The notes: a model not told the origin generated them from the letters alone. Shown: positions 31,738 through 46,381, numbered from the stretch's first letter. The stretch is 64,000 bases of DNA from Chamaecyparis obtusa (GCA_027943335.1 BSBK01008841.1:62001-126000); one strand, 5' to 3'. Numbers and translations are program-made.

Positions 31738-33000
31738 AGTCTTGATTGATAGAATCTTTTAAAAACAACTATAACTTTCAAACAATATAACATTTTTAAA
31801 ATCTAAAATATACATCACATTCTATGCTTCACCTAATACAATAATAATAAACAATTCTTTTAATTTGATGAAGTTTAGACTAAGTTAAGGTGCTTAGACA
31901 TGAGAGTTTTTATGTTCAAAAAAATTTATAGCATAAAAATCAAAATTAATTATTTACTTGGAAAAAAATACAAAAAAGTATACATCACATCTAGACACGA
32001 GTCTACTACATTTATCTAGAATCTTATAAAAAAATATTATCATTTCATCTTGTTTGATGTGGTCAGATATACACCTACTTGTTATCTTTCTAGTCGTGAT
32101 TGATAGACTTATTGAAAAATAGCTATAACTTTTAAATTGTATAACATTTTTGAAATCCAAAACATGTGTCACATTCTATGCTTTTCCTATTACAAGAAAA
32201 ATAAAAAGAGTTTTCAATTTGATAAAGTTTAGACAAAGTTGATTTGGTCAGGCACCAGAGTTTTTGTATTCTCAAAAAATTGTAGATAAGATAAGATTTA
32301 AGATAAGATAAATTTATTAATGTCCAACGGAAGACAAACAAGGGCCTATGGGATGGGAATTATATAGCCAAAATAGAAAGAAACTAGTGGACCACCAAAT
32401 AGTGGTCGGGGGAACATGCTAAAAGAACAAGGAACCAAACAACAAGAAGAAGAGAACAAAGAACCACCAGGGAAAGGACTAGGGGTCCTTCTCGAGTGGA
32501 AAGATATCTAGCATGGAATGATAGTGACCTAGAACAATATGGGTATGGACACATCACCATGATCTACTGGTGGTCTGTCGCTGATGGGTAGAAGCACTAC
32601 GAGGTCTCATGGATCTAGAGTGACCAATGGTGCATGCAAATGAGGGCCGCTTCATACCCTAAGGCAAGGGCGAGGGCTAAAAGAAATCCATAATGAGATG
32701 CTCGGTGACCTGCTCTTGGTGAAATAGAAGCTGCAGGATATGGTCACAAAGCCGTACTGTCTCATAATTAATTATACACTTGGAAAAAATTACAAAAAAA
32801 TATGTGTCACATCCGGACATGAGTGAACTACTTATATCTTGAATCTTTCATAATTAATTATTTACTTGGAAAAAAGTTACAAAAAAATATGTGTCACATC
32901 CATACATGAGTCTACTACATATATGTTGAATCTTGTAAGACAAAATTATCATTTGATTGTGTTTAAGTGGTCAGACATATACCTACTTCTTATTTTTTTC
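31738..33000. repeat. Diverged ~360-bp tandem duplication plus 86-bp duplication
   Basis: 31738-32095 (TTGATTGATAGAATC..., ATAACATTTTTAAAATC...) is repeated from 32096 (TTGATTGATAGACTT..., ATAACATTTTTGAAATC...). The second copy is interrupted at 32284 and resumes at 32763, where an 86-bp part (CATAATTAATTA...) is itself duplicated at 32849. Copies differ by many substitutions. Confidence 0.7.
32284..32762 (-). mobile_element. Retroposon-like insertion with TTATC-rich tail
   Basis: The interval breaks the tandem copy and is richer in G+C than its surroundings. On the minus strand it ends in TTTATCTTATCTTAAATC and further TTATC units, as 3' tails of some plant non-LTR retroposons do. No ORF is intact. 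A target duplication could not be fixed because both flanks are AT-rich. Confidence 0.5.
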
Positions 33001-34942
33001 CTAAAATTTTCGTACTACTACATTGAAATTTGAAATTTTTAGCATATAGATTAAATATTTTTCAAAAAAGGCCTAGTATCTTAGAAACTAAATTTAATTT
33101 TCTACAGATTCTCTTGTAACATATTTTTCATATAATATTTAGAGCTTGTTCAAATTTTTATGTCAACTTTCCTGAACCTAATTTTCTAAATTTTCATTGC
33201 CACTTAAGGGCCTAGTTTGGCATACCATGATCCTGCACATACCCTTTAATATAAAAAAAATTGAAACCTATGCCGACTCCATAGAAACAATGAGAAAATT
33301 ACATTAGCTACAAAATGGTGGCATGAAATGAAGCTTTACAATTGATGTAAGATCATCGAACAATCAAAAAACAATGTGCTTCTAGATGAAATGATGTTTT
33401 CAATTAAGCCTTAACTTTAAGGCATTATTTTATCGAGGTAATTAATCTATTGATGTGATACATATCTATTATTTGTCATAAAAATTAAAGGGCAGCATCT
33501 AAGGAGCCATTAATTGATAGTTACATTATTTTAATTGATGTCATCTACTCATTGTCATTAATTAATAATTTTATGTAATATTACCGAAGATTGCCAACAT
33601 AATTCTACTTTTTTGGTGTCATAAAATGAGGTCACAGACTCACACGTCCGTTGGATTACAATATATCAATGACCAAAAGTGAATTTTGGGCCTATTCTTG
33701 GTCTTCATAACCTTTACGAAAAACTCTCCATGAAATCATGACACATGGTATGATTGATCGTGGGCTTATTGGATGAGGATCATAGTGATGGGACCCACTG
33801 CACCCGCTAGTGCAACTTCAACATCAAATCAAAACCATTGGATTAAGAGAGATTAATGAAGGTTCATTTCAGACGGAATGTGGTGGGATAAATCCTTTAT
33901 TGAAAACTCTCTCTGTAATCGTCACGCCTGTCATTCTTCAAGAATGAAAACTCAGGACCGAACTTATTAAATTTAAGTTATAAACTTAAATCACCTAGAC
34001 TGTTAAATTTAATAATTATTTCCAATTATTAAAATTGCCATACCAACTATAAAACTATTGTATTAAATCGCCAAGTTTATGTGCAATTTTTAAAAATATT
34101 CACCATGACAAATAAAATAATTAAAATATTTGGCAAATTGTTTCGCCATAATTTATCAGTATTTGGAAAAGAGATTCCTCAATTAAATTAATAATTTTCC
34201 TATTAAAAGAAATTGTACTCGCCATATTTTTATAAAATGGTATACATTATTAAAAAATTTGGCACCAAATATGCATATATTGAAACATAATTCACTGTCA
34301 ATATTAAAAAAATTCCCTCCGAAAAACATGTGAGACACCACAATTTTATACTTTTCGGGAGGGGGGTTTCTTAAATTTATCCTTGCAACTGATAAATTAA
34401 GAAATAGATTGAGTCTATTGAGTTATCCATCTAGTAGGCACTTGTCACTTTAAGGCTCTCTAAATATTTGACTAGTACTGGGAGATCCTCAATTGATAAA
34501 TCACACAAAAATTAATTTGTATTGCAACAACAAAGATAAAATATCATTCACCCTTGGGTAATCTCCTGGAAATATGTGAAGATTGCATTACACTAATTAG
34601 TCATGCTAGTTTGAAGGCACAACAAGTTACTTTATGTGACCTTTGCTCCTTTGAATATGGATAATCCTTACGTGCATCTATTCATGTTCATGTATATCTT
34701 CTAACCAATACAATTGATCAGTGGAATAATTGAACTCCATGAAATTAAGAAGTCATTCTTTGTTGGAACATTTAATGCATCTTGAAGATTTCAATTTTGG
34801 AATTTTGAATTTGTATATAATTTTTGGGGTATGACCCTTTTCCATTGATGTCAAAACGGTGAGTAATAGAAAAAAAAAGAAAAAGAAAAGGTTTTAAAAA
34901 TAACCAAAAATAAGAATATTGATATTAAGGTGAGTTTTGGAA
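33001..34942. other. AT-rich DNA, nothing recognised
   Basis: No exon, LTR or tandem array could be supported. Near 34840 the phrase CCATTGATGTCAAAACGG resembles the 3' end of Copia elements and may belong to the older element into which the element at 34948 was inserted. Confidence 0.4.
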
Positions 34943-34947
34943 AGTTT

Positions 34948-36448
34948 TGTTAATATGATTTAGAACAATAGAGGAGGGGGGGTGAATCAGTTGTTCTCAA
35001 GTCTAGATGTATAAAACAAACTTCAAAAAATTTTCCTTAAATCAGATCTTACAACCAACACCAACTCGGTCATCACTGATTGTATAATAGAAACATATAA
35101 CATTGTAGTCCACTACTCAATTGTATCTAACTTGTAAAACACATAAATGTTTAAACCAAAAAATTCACACAAGCATTCACACTAGGATTTATAGTGGAAA
35201 CCCAATCTGAAAAAACCACTTTCTAACATCCTACTATTATTTTCACTCTTCTAAAGTTAGCTCAGTTAAAAGCCAACCCTGTCAAAGGTTACAATACACA
35301 TTGTTAGGTGTGACCCGGTTAAAGGATTTCAATCATTCTGTTAGAAGTGAGCCTTGTTATAGGACTTACATACACTCCATTAGAATGCAACCTTGTTCAA
35401 AAGATTTAAACATATGACTGTTAGGTCAACCTCTATTAAAAGGAATTTGACTATTACAATGGTTAGAAAGTCGCAGCAGTATTGATCTGAAAAACATACA
35501 ACTCACTTTGCAAATATTAGATCCAATTCTGTACACAAATGTTGGTTTACTGACTTTGAAACTTTTCCATCTCCATCTCTGATCTGCTCGAAACTTTTTT
35601 TCAAGCAACCACCCCACTTCTCCTTCAACCTTTTCTTCTTATACAGTGTATAAAATGTACTAATCTTCTAGCATCCTCTTTTAACCTATGCACACACATA
35701 CCTAATGCTTAGGTTCCCTTAATACTTCCTCAATTAGGTTAACTCATCTTTTTCCACTTAATCTCCTTCGTAGATCTTAGGGTTTGGTCAGATTCATTGA
35801 ATCTACCTGCTTTATGTTCTTCGAATCCTTTTCTAGAAACATCTCAAATCTCTTAAAGATTTACAATAAAATGTTTTTCTATGCATTCAATGCTTTCAAA
35901 TAATCAATAAATAAAGTCAACATGTTTTACATAATCCAAGAATTCAACAATGTTAGCTCCAAAATTAAATTCTCTTGAAATATAAAAATATTGATGCTCA
36001 GTCAATACTGTGATCAACTACTCAGTCTTCATGTAGAAAGCTTGATTATTACTAAAAAATGTTTCCTCGGCTAACACTGTCTTCCTCGGCAATTAATTGA
36101 TGTTCGGTTGAACTAGAATTTTGCTCGGCATAGACTAGCTTAGTCGACACTAACATCACTCGGCTTAAACATGATATCTCCATTTTTTCTTGGTCAAGCC
36201 TACCAATTTAGTTTTCAATCTTACTAGGATAAACAATACATTGTCTCATCATTGTACAACATAGTCAAGTACACTTTGTAGTATCAAGATAACTCAACCT
36301 TTCCTTAGGTGCTATTGTCACTATCCTTACTTTCCCTTCTTCACAAAAATACAATAGATATAGTATTTTCCTAAGTAGTAACAGTCTTACCAGTTAAGGT
36401 TTGACATCCATGACAACACAAAAATTGATTCAATTGCAGTTTCCAACA
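34948..36448 (-). repeat. 3' LTR of the RT-less Copia element
   Basis: 1501 bp. On the minus strand it starts TGTTGGAAACTGC. The 5' (U3-side) part carries several GCCGAG boxes, a TATAAG-like box lies near 35640 and a run of ~45-bp diverged repeats (GTTAAAGGATTTCAATC..., CCATTAGAATGCAACC) at about 35270-35460. CTGATTCACCCCCC lies close to the 3' end. Confidence 0.95.
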
Positions 36449-36820
36449 ATCTCCCTCTTTGGCATTGATGGCAACACCATATGATATCACCTAAATAACA
36501 CATGGATTACCAACCAATCCAAAAACTTGTCTGTCCATGAGAATTTTTTTTAATATCTTTAGCTTCATTTTGATTCAAAATCTATTAGCCTCACTTTTGT
36601 GACCATCAGAAATATCTAAATATCCCTCTATCCTGATCCTTCATCTCAGTTCATCTTAGTTCATCTCCCTCACGTTATTTTTATTTTCAGCATCATGTGT
36701 TATTATATCATCTTAGGTAATCTCCCTCTTTGACAAAAAAGCCAAAGCAACAACTACAACATACATCCATCAGATGTAGATATTATCTATGCAGTTCAGT
36801 GTTTCTCCCTTTGTCATCTT
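36449..36820 (-). promoter_or_regulatory. Three polypurine-tract-like motifs upstream of the 3' LTR
   Basis: On the minus strand AAAGAGGGAGA occurs at the LTR edge (about 36449-36461) and near 36722-36735, and AAAGGGAGA near 36805-36815. Multiple polypurine tracts are a known trait of sireviruses; only the LTR-adjacent one is expected to prime second-strand synthesis. Confidence 0.55.
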
Positions 36821-36948
36821 GCTTATGACTAATTCCTTGTCTTTTCTCTTCTTCACAACTCTAGGCCAGTCCTAAAGTGTGACAATCTTCTACATCAATC
36901 TGTAAAATATTCAGTTGTAGCATATTTGATGCAGTGCTCCTAGCTTAA

Positions 36949-37440
36949 CTAGGCAGCATAAGTTAGGTGAAGGACCCCGAATTGACTTCTCAAATACTCA
37001 TGTGCTTCTTTAGGTAAAGCTTTAGTGAATATGTCTGCTAATTGTTCCTTTGTATTCACATATTCCATGTGAACTTCTTTATCTTGTACTAATTCTCTCA
37101 AGTAGTGATACTTGATTGCTATGTGCTTGGTCTTAGCATGCATCACTGGATTCTTAGAAATGTTGATAGCACTTATGTTTTCACAGAAAATAACAATAGG
37201 TTCAATGATTTCTTCTTTCATGCCTACCAACAATTTCTTTATCCATACCAAATTTCAATAGTTTACTATAGCAGCAACATACTCTGCTTTAGCAGTAGAT
37301 TGGAAAATGCAATTTTGTTTTTTGCTCATCTAGGAGATGAATCTTTGTCTAAGAAAGAAAGCTCCACCACTAGTACTCTTTCATCTAGTTAGAACTCTAG
37401 TATATTTGTCTCCAATTATCTATTTAGGCTTGTGATGACT
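36949..37440 (-). pseudogene. Pre-RT linker joined directly to RNase H C-terminal part
   Basis: The frame reads IIGDKYTRVLTR (normally upstream of RT), one stop codon, then KSTSGGAFFL (normally well inside RNase H), AEYVAA, KTKHIAIKYHYLREL and EQLADIFTKALPKE. The RT (fingers, palm with YVDD) and the first RNase H aspartate are missing. In the Copia copy at the right end of the window the same two landmarks are about 1.14 kb apart, which gives the size of the loss. The frame is the same on both sides of the joint. Confidence 0.85.
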
Positions 37441-37699
37441 TCTACATATTTTGCCAAAATAGGTCCAGCTCTTTTCTCCTTTAATTCATCAGGTTCCCCA
37501 ACAAGATTATTAGATTCAGCTTCTGAATACTCGATAATCTCTTCCTGATACTTGGCAGCATTTTCCTGTTGCTTGGCATGTTCTTGTTCTCTCTCGGCAC
37601 TACTTTCCTGATGCTCGACAGCATTTTCCTATTGCTCGACATTGCTTACCTAAGACTTGACATTAGGTGCAAGTCTATTACTTGCCTCTTCTTCTTCTA

Positions 37700-38678
37700 T
37701 ATACACAAAAGATCTATAATCTTCTGATTTTCTTTTGCTGTTAGCTTCATTTCTTTCTGCATAGTCATCAATTTTGACATTCACACTTTCCACAATTTTT
37801 TTAGTGTTAGAGTTCAAACACTTATAAGATTTACTTTTTGTGGAATACCCTAAGAATATGCCTTCATCACTTTTAGCATCAAACTTTCCATTCCTATTGT
37901 CTTTTAGTATGTAGCACTTGCTTCCAAAGATTCTAAAGTATTTAATACTCGGTGCATACCCATGCCATAATTCATAATGTGTCAGATTTGTACCTTTCTT
38001 GATCTGTACCCGGTTAAGAGTGTAGATAGCTGTACTTATAGCTTCTTTCTAGTATTTCTATGTCACGTTATTTTCAATCAACAATGTCCTTGCACAATCC
38101 AAGATAGATATGTTCCTTCTTTCTGCTATACCATTATGTGGAGGTGTTCTAGGTGCAAACATTTGTCTTTCAATTCCTCTATCATTGCAAAAAAAATTGA
38201 ATTCATTTGATGTAAATTATCCACCTCAGTCAGATCTAAGAAATTTCAAGTTCCTACCTATCTCCTTCTTAACCTTAGCCAAATACCACTTAAAGAATTG
38301 AAAAACGTAAGATTTTTCTTTTAAAAACATCACATGCATCATCTTGGTGTGATCATCAACAAACAAAATGAAATATCTAGCACCACAGTAGCTTTGTACA
38401 CCCATAGGTCCACAAAGGTCAGTATGAACCAAATCTAAAATTTTTTCAGAAGTAAAGGATTTACTCTTGAAACTTGACTTTGTCATTTTTCCTAATTGAC
38501 ATTCCTTGCACATCACATTCTCAGGTTTCTTCAATCTAGGTAGACCTCTTACTTTCTTTGTCTTACTTATTTCTACCAGATTATCAAAGTTAACATGACA
38601 TAGCCTCTTATGCCATAACCAAATATCATCAAGTTGTGCAACCATACATGTTTCTTTAGATAGGTCAAGATAAAACAA
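37700..38678 (-). pseudogene. Copia integrase
   Basis: The zinc-binding N-terminus (LWHKRLCHVNFDNL ... CKECQLGK) is intact. The D-D-E core has HTDLCGPMG, FVDDHTKMM and, past a stop at 38226, PRTPPHNGIAERRN. The C-terminal part reads GYSTKSKSYKCLNSNTKK. It needs stop read-through and a frame change before about 37440, so it is inactive as it stands, but every catalytic residue remains recognisable. Confidence 0.8.
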
Positions 38679-38780
38679 ATTACCTCCAGTCTATTCTCCT
38701 CTTCTGATCAGTTCACCAGTAGTATCAAATATTTTAGCTTTCTTGTGATGAAATTCCACTCAGTAACCAGTGCTATTAAG

Positions 38781-39239
38781 CTATGCAAAACTTAGTAGAT
38801 TATAGTTTAAACCCTCAACCCAATATGCATTTTCACAAGAGATCTTATCAGTCAGTTTAATCAAACCTTTTCCTCTAACAAGACATGGTGCATCATTACC
38901 AAATTTTACTCTTTTACCTCTATACTGATGTAAGATATCAAACTTACTCTTGTCACCAGTCATGTGATGTGAACAACCACTGTCAATAATCCATTTATCA
39001 TTCTTGTTCACATAGGAGATCAATGGAGTTTTCTCATCCTCATCAGACTCATCTTTCATTGCAACATAGACTACATCAATTTCAAAATCATCACAATCAG
39101 TGTCAGTTTCTTCTTCAGCAATGGAACAAAATTTCTTACCTTTTCCTTTGTAGTCTTTGTACCTTCGGTAGCTTCTGTCATCTCTTTTGTCTTTGTATTT
39201 TCTATTTCTTTCTTCATCTTTATCATTCCTGTCAAGACA
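38781..39239 (-). pseudogene. Copia protease
   Basis: After a lysine-rich linker and an acidic stretch, WIIDSGCSHHMTGD gives the D-S-G active site of the Copia protease, followed by VKFGNDAPCLVRGKGLI and YWVEGLNYNLLS. All key residues are present. It is in frame with the zinc knuckle upstream in an open stretch of 184 codons. Confidence 0.8.
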
Positions 39240-40107
39240 TCTAGCAGCTATATGCCCAGCTTTATTACATGCAAAACATATAATAGGGAATTTACCTTTA
39301 TATTTTCCTTTCCCCCTTCTCAGTCTTCTAGCCATAAGAGCTTCTAGGTCTTCAAGTTCTTCATCAGAAGTGTCACTACCACTTTTTCTTTTGCTTTCAC
39401 TTTCACTGATGCATCTCTCTTTTTATCTCTTTGGCTTATTCAAAACTAATTGTGATTTAAAAGAAGATTCAACATTACCAATACTACCCACAATGAACTT
39501 ACAATAGTTAGAGAGTTCAAAAGCAATCAGCTTGCCAACCAAACTTTTCAAAGTAAGTACATTTGTAGGGTTACATGTAGATTCTTGAATAGCTAAGATC
39601 TTCATAGCATATATAGTACGTAGAGTTCTTAGTACTTTTCCAATTATAGTTTCATTATCAATAGTTCCATTTTCTCCTCTAATAGCATTCACAACTTCTT
39701 TTATTCTACCACAATATTATGCAATGTTATCACCTTCTTGCATTCTCATTTCATGAAACTTACCTTTGAGACTCTTAGCTTTAGCTTTCAGTACATTTAT
39801 GTCACCCCATAGATCTTTGCAAGAGTGTCCCACATCTCCTTAGCACTTGTTTAATCCTTAATGTCCTCAAATTCTGGATAGCTTAAGGCAGATGCAATTT
39901 CTAGCATTTCTTGATTATGTTCTTACTTAGCTCTCATTTCCTCGGCAGTCAGAGGTGTGACAGGTGAGAAATAGTCATTCTCAATATAGTACTTTTCAGA
40001 ATCACCAATACCAGCTAGATGCAGCTTCATCAAGCTTTGCCATGCAGGAAAGTTTTTCTTATTCAACTTCAGTACCTCTTTCTTATACACCAATAATAAG
40101 CAACATA
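39240..40107 (-). pseudogene. Copia gag with zinc knuckle
   Basis: The N-terminal phrase LNKKNFPAWQSLMKLHLAG and, further on, EMWDTLAKIYGDIN with LRTIYAMKILAI are typical of the Copia gag polypeptide (UBN2-type). The zinc knuckle CFACNKAGHIAARC (C-x2-C-x4-H-x4-C) is intact. Two stops and at least one frame change (between the first and middle part) break the gene. The stretch from the gag middle to the integrase uses one frame. Confidence 0.75.
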
Positions 40108-40108
40108 G

Positions 40109-40121
40109 CTCTGATACCAAT
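40109..40121 (-). other. Primer-binding site, initiator-Met tRNA type
   Basis: Minus strand TTGGTATCAGAGC lies directly beside the 5' LTR, complementary to the 3' end of plant initiator tRNA-Met, as is usual for Copia elements. Confidence 0.9.
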
Positions 40122-41622
40122 TGCTAATATCATTTAGAACAACAAAGAGGGGGGGTGAATCAGTTGTTCTCAGGTCCAGATGTATAAAACAAACTTCAAA
40201 AACTTTTTCTTAAATTAGATCTAACAACCAACACCAACCCGGCCATCACTGATTATATAATAGAAACACATAACATTGCAGTCTAATACCCAGCTGTATC
40301 TAACTTGTAAAACATAGAAATGTTTAAACCAAAACATTCACACAAGCATTGACACTAGGATTTATAGTGGAAACCCAATCTGGGAAAAACCACTTGTAAC
40401 ATGCTACTATTATTTTCACTCTTTTGAAGTGAGCTTGGTTAAAAGCCAACCCTGTCGAAGGTTACAATACACACTATTAGGTGTGACCCGGTTAAAGGAT
40501 TTCAATCACTCTATTAGAAGTGAGCCTTGTTATAGGACTTCCATACACTCCATTAGAATGCAACCTTGTTCAAAGGATTTAAACATATGACTGTTAGGTC
40601 AACCTCTGTTAAAAGGATTTTGACTGTTACAATGGTTAGGAAGTAGCAGGAGTATTGATCTGAAAAACATACAACTCACTTTGCAAATATCAGATCCAAT
40701 TCCATACACAAATGTTGCTTTACTGACTTTGAAACTTTTCCATTTCCATCTCTGATTTACTCGAAACTTTTCTTCAAGCAACCACCACAATTCTCCTTCA
40801 CCCTTTTCTACTTATACTATCAATAAAATCTACTGATCCTCCAGCATCCTCTTTTCACCTATGCACACACATACCTAATGCTTAGGTTCCCTTAATACTT
40901 CTTCAATTAGGTTAACTCATCTTTTGCCACTTAATCTCCTTCATAGATCTTAGGGTTAGGTCATATTCATTGAATCTACCTACTTTATGTTCTTCGGCTC
41001 CTTTTCTAGAAACATCTCAAATCTCTTAAAGATTTACAATAAAACATTTTTCAGTGTATCCAATGCTTTCAAACAATGAATAAATAAAGTCAACACATTT
41101 TACATAATCCAAGAATTTAACAATGTCGGCTCCAAAACTGAATTCTCTTCAAATATAAAAATATTGATGCTCGGTCAAAACTATGATCAACTACTCCGTC
41201 TTCATGTAGAAATCTTAGTCATTACTAAAAAATGTTTCCTTGGCTAACACTGTCTTCCTCAACAATTAACTAATGTTTGGTCGACACTAGAATTTTGTTT
41301 GGCATACACTAGCTCGGTCAACACTAACATCACTCAGCTTAAACATAATTTCTCCATTTTTGCTTGGTCAAGCCTACTAGTTTAGTCTTCAATCTTACTA
41401 GGATAAACAATATATTATCTCATCATTGTACAACATAGTCAAGTACACTTTGTAGTATCAAGATAACTCAACCTTTGCTTAGGTGCTATTGTTACCATCC
41501 TTACTTTCCCTTCTTCACAAAAATACAATAGATAGAGTACTTTTCTAAGTAGTAACAGTCTTACCAGTTAAGGTTTAACATCAATAACAACACAACAATT
41601 GCTTCAATTGGAGTTTCCAACA
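40122..41622 (-). repeat. 5' LTR of the RT-less Copia element
   Basis: 1501 bp, collinear with the LTR at 34948 over its whole length. Differences are mostly single transitions; some GCCGAG boxes seen in one copy are changed in the other. Confidence 0.95.
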
Positions 41623-41627
41623 AGTTT

Positions 41628-43410
41628 GTAGTTTTGGCATTCTGAAAGCTTTGTTTGCCATCAATGACAAATGGGGAGATTGCTAATTATTGTGATTGAT
41701 TGGTCCAAAACTCTCATCTCTAACCTATCATTGGGTCTAGTAGTGGTGTTATTGGAATAAGTGATATCAATAAAAGTTTTGGTCCAGACCTATTTGGTTT
41801 ACCGTGGAGATATTTTTCTGACATTGGTAACATCTAGAACACTTTTGGGTAACATGGTCCCATGATTTCTTCTCCGGTTCAAGCCAACATGAAAAGATAC
41901 AACTCCGTTGTATGTAAATATGGAAAGGAACATAAACACAATATAATATATATAAGTTTGCATGATATGTGACAATAATCTATGATGTCTATAGAGAAGT
42001 AATATATGTATAATCTAGTGAATGTATAGAAGGATTTTGTCCTTGAATGAGAATTGTATTTCATACATATACAAATGCAATTTTAATAATTCAATTTTGT
42101 GAGTCGAATATAAGCCTTTTCTCAGCTATAATAGTTGATTTTTTATTTTGGGAAATGAACCCACTGATAACGAGCCACCTATGTATTTTGTAACTAGTTA
42201 TCTAATACTTTAGATTTAACTCTCTTTGTGGTTTTTATCATCTTGGGTTTCCGTGATAAAAAAAAATTGTATTATATGGTCTTATGTTGTGGGAATACTA
42301 ATTCACTCCTGCCTCTCAGTATTTTAGATGTTCAATTGTAAGTTGTCTATAATTGTTTTTAAACAAACATACTAACCTGTAGTCAATATTTTTCTTTAAG
42401 GCAACAATTTTTTCTTTCAAGATCAAGAATTCAATAGCTCTTAAACCTTGATATATTTAGATCTATTTTTTATTTTTTTAATTGTGAATATATCGGGGTA
42501 GTAGGGAGCATCATTTGAAGCAACTAGGAGCAGTTCATAATATTATTATTGAAGCAACTTGGGCACTTTTTCTACAATCAATGTGGCTCATTAATTTATT
42601 TGGAAGTATAGATCTTTTGACTTCCTAAAGGAAGTAATTCAAATGAGAAATAGGGTATATGAAGGTAAAAGATATTAAAATCAAGATAAACATATTCAAG
42701 CCTCATCTTTTTGCGAAATCATTTTACATTAATTTCTTGCAAGAAAACATCATCTTTACCATAATATCTAATGTATGCTTTTTTCCATGGTGTTATCATT
42801 ATTATTTTATTTCATTTATTTTTCTCTCCTGTTATCAAAGGAAATCATTGTTCATGTGGAGGTGGGAACAAGAACATGAATTCTTACTTGGGAAAGCCCC
42901 TATACAACACATAATTTTCTACCTTGGAAAATTCACATTGGTTAATATTTGTACCATGCCAACCTAAAAAAATCTAGCACTCTTTTCCTTCTAGTTTTAG
43001 TTGATATTTGTATCATGCAAGCTTACAAAAATCTTGAGATCATTTTTATCACTACCTTCTACGTCTTAACATCCATGACCCTAGCCAAACCCATTTATAT
43101 TGAATATAATATTAATCAATATTGATTTCATAAGAAAAAGTTCTTAATTATAGATAGAAACACTTTTTCATTCAAATAGAAATTAAAAAATTATTTTCGC
43201 ACTTCTATAAACCATTAGTTCTCTAACATGATAGTTGATGTCTTTACACATAAAATAAATAAAAACCAAGAATAAGATCATAATTAAATTCATATAATAC
43301 AAATTTAAATGTAAAAAATAATATTTTTAACATTTGTCGAGATCACTCATTTATTTATATGAATTTATTTAGAATTCAAAAATGGGTGATAGACTTATCC
43401 TCATAAATTT
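41628..43410. other. Host-element remnant and gene-empty DNA
   Basis: At 41659-41685 CATCAATGACAAATGGGGAGATTG resembles a plus-strand Copia polypurine tract followed by an LTR start (TGCTAATTATTG at 41681), so the RT-less element seems to have landed near the 3' end of an older Copia element. The rest is AT-rich without supported genes. Confidence 0.4.
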
Positions 43411-44037
43411 TTATGGCGTATTTGAGAAGAGAAAGACCGCAAATATCCCACTCAAACGAAAAGCCAATGCAAGGCAAGTCACCACTACCATTCCCACAAC
43501 ACCAGTAGGCAATTTGAGCACCACATAGGAAATAGCTAAAAATGCTACTTTCGCAACCAACACTCCCAAACCCGCACCAATTGCAACCCATCTTAACTGA
43601 GATGGAACCAAGAAATTAATTGATGCAAAGATACTCACCATGAAGAATCCTTTAGAAATACACAAAATGACATTACCGATTAACACAATTATTTTTATTG
43701 GAAGGGCTGATCCCATTCTCCTTGAGTGGAGGGCTCGCCCAAATATAATGATAATTCCAACAAGTATCGAAGAAAAGTTAGCCACTATAAATACTGTAAA
43801 ATAAATGGGTGCCCTTTCTTTGTCATTATCCATCAAAATCCTCATTATCGTGAATACGAAGATGATCGTTACTATTGTCGTATAGCAGGCAAATTTTTGT
43901 AGTGCTATAGTGGCATGATTGTGGTCTGCTATAATCAGTTCTCTTTTTCCCTCATCAATCTCCAATACTTCAATCCTCTGTTCAACCAATCCTTGTTCAA
44001 GGTCTCTTTCACCATTGCTATTGATTAACGATGCCAT
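43411..44037 (-). CDS. Uncharacterised multi-pass membrane protein, 208 residues
   Basis: An intact single-exon ORF starts MASLINSNGE. The first ~48 residues are hydrophilic and acidic (DLEQGLVEQRIEVLEIDEGK), then about five hydrophobic segments follow at roughly residues 50-68, 77-100, 112-138, 150-174 and 178-204, ending FSNTP. There is no signal peptide. The short charged loops (LMDNDKERAP, GRALHSRRMGS) and the soluble N-terminus suggest a small membrane protein, but the family was not recognised. It is the longest uninterrupted ORF here not from an element, and its composition is richer in G+C than the flanks, which supports a real or recently lost gene. A spliced longer product cannot be ruled out. 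Confidence 0.6.
   Translation of the reverse strand: MASLINSNGERDLEQGLVEQRIEVLEIDEGKRELIIADHNHATIALQKFACYTTIVTIIFVFTIMRILMDNDKERAPIYFTVFIVANFSSILVGIIIIFGRALHSRRMGSALPIKIIVLIGNVILCISKGFFMVSIFASINFLVPSQLRWVAIGAGLGVLVAKVAFLAISYVVLKLPTGVVGMVVVTCLALAFRLSGIFAVFLFSNTP

Positions 44038-46381
<2,344 letters not shown>

Larger units (their letters stand above)
34948..41622 (-). mobile_element. Full-length Copia element with the reverse transcriptase deleted
   Basis: Two LTRs of exactly 1501 bp (34948-36448, 40122-41622) are flanked by the 5-bp target duplication AGTTT (34943-34947 and 41623-41627). The primer site TTGGTATCAGAGC (minus strand, 40109-40121) matches initiator-Met tRNA. A polypurine tract AAGAGGGAGAT touches the 3' LTR. 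On the minus strand follow gag, zinc knuckle, protease, integrase, a charged linker and the last third of RNase H. The whole RT and the start of RNase H are absent through one clean joint near 37381. RNase H and LTR style suggest the SIRE/Maximus side of Copia (inference). LTRs have clearly diverged, so the insertion is not recent. Confidence 0.95.

Noticed and set aside
35426..35617. 63-codon ORF present at 35426 and again at 40599 (MGWLLEKKF / MWWLLEEKF)
   Set aside because: Both lie at the same place in the two LTRs, so the similarity comes from LTR identity.
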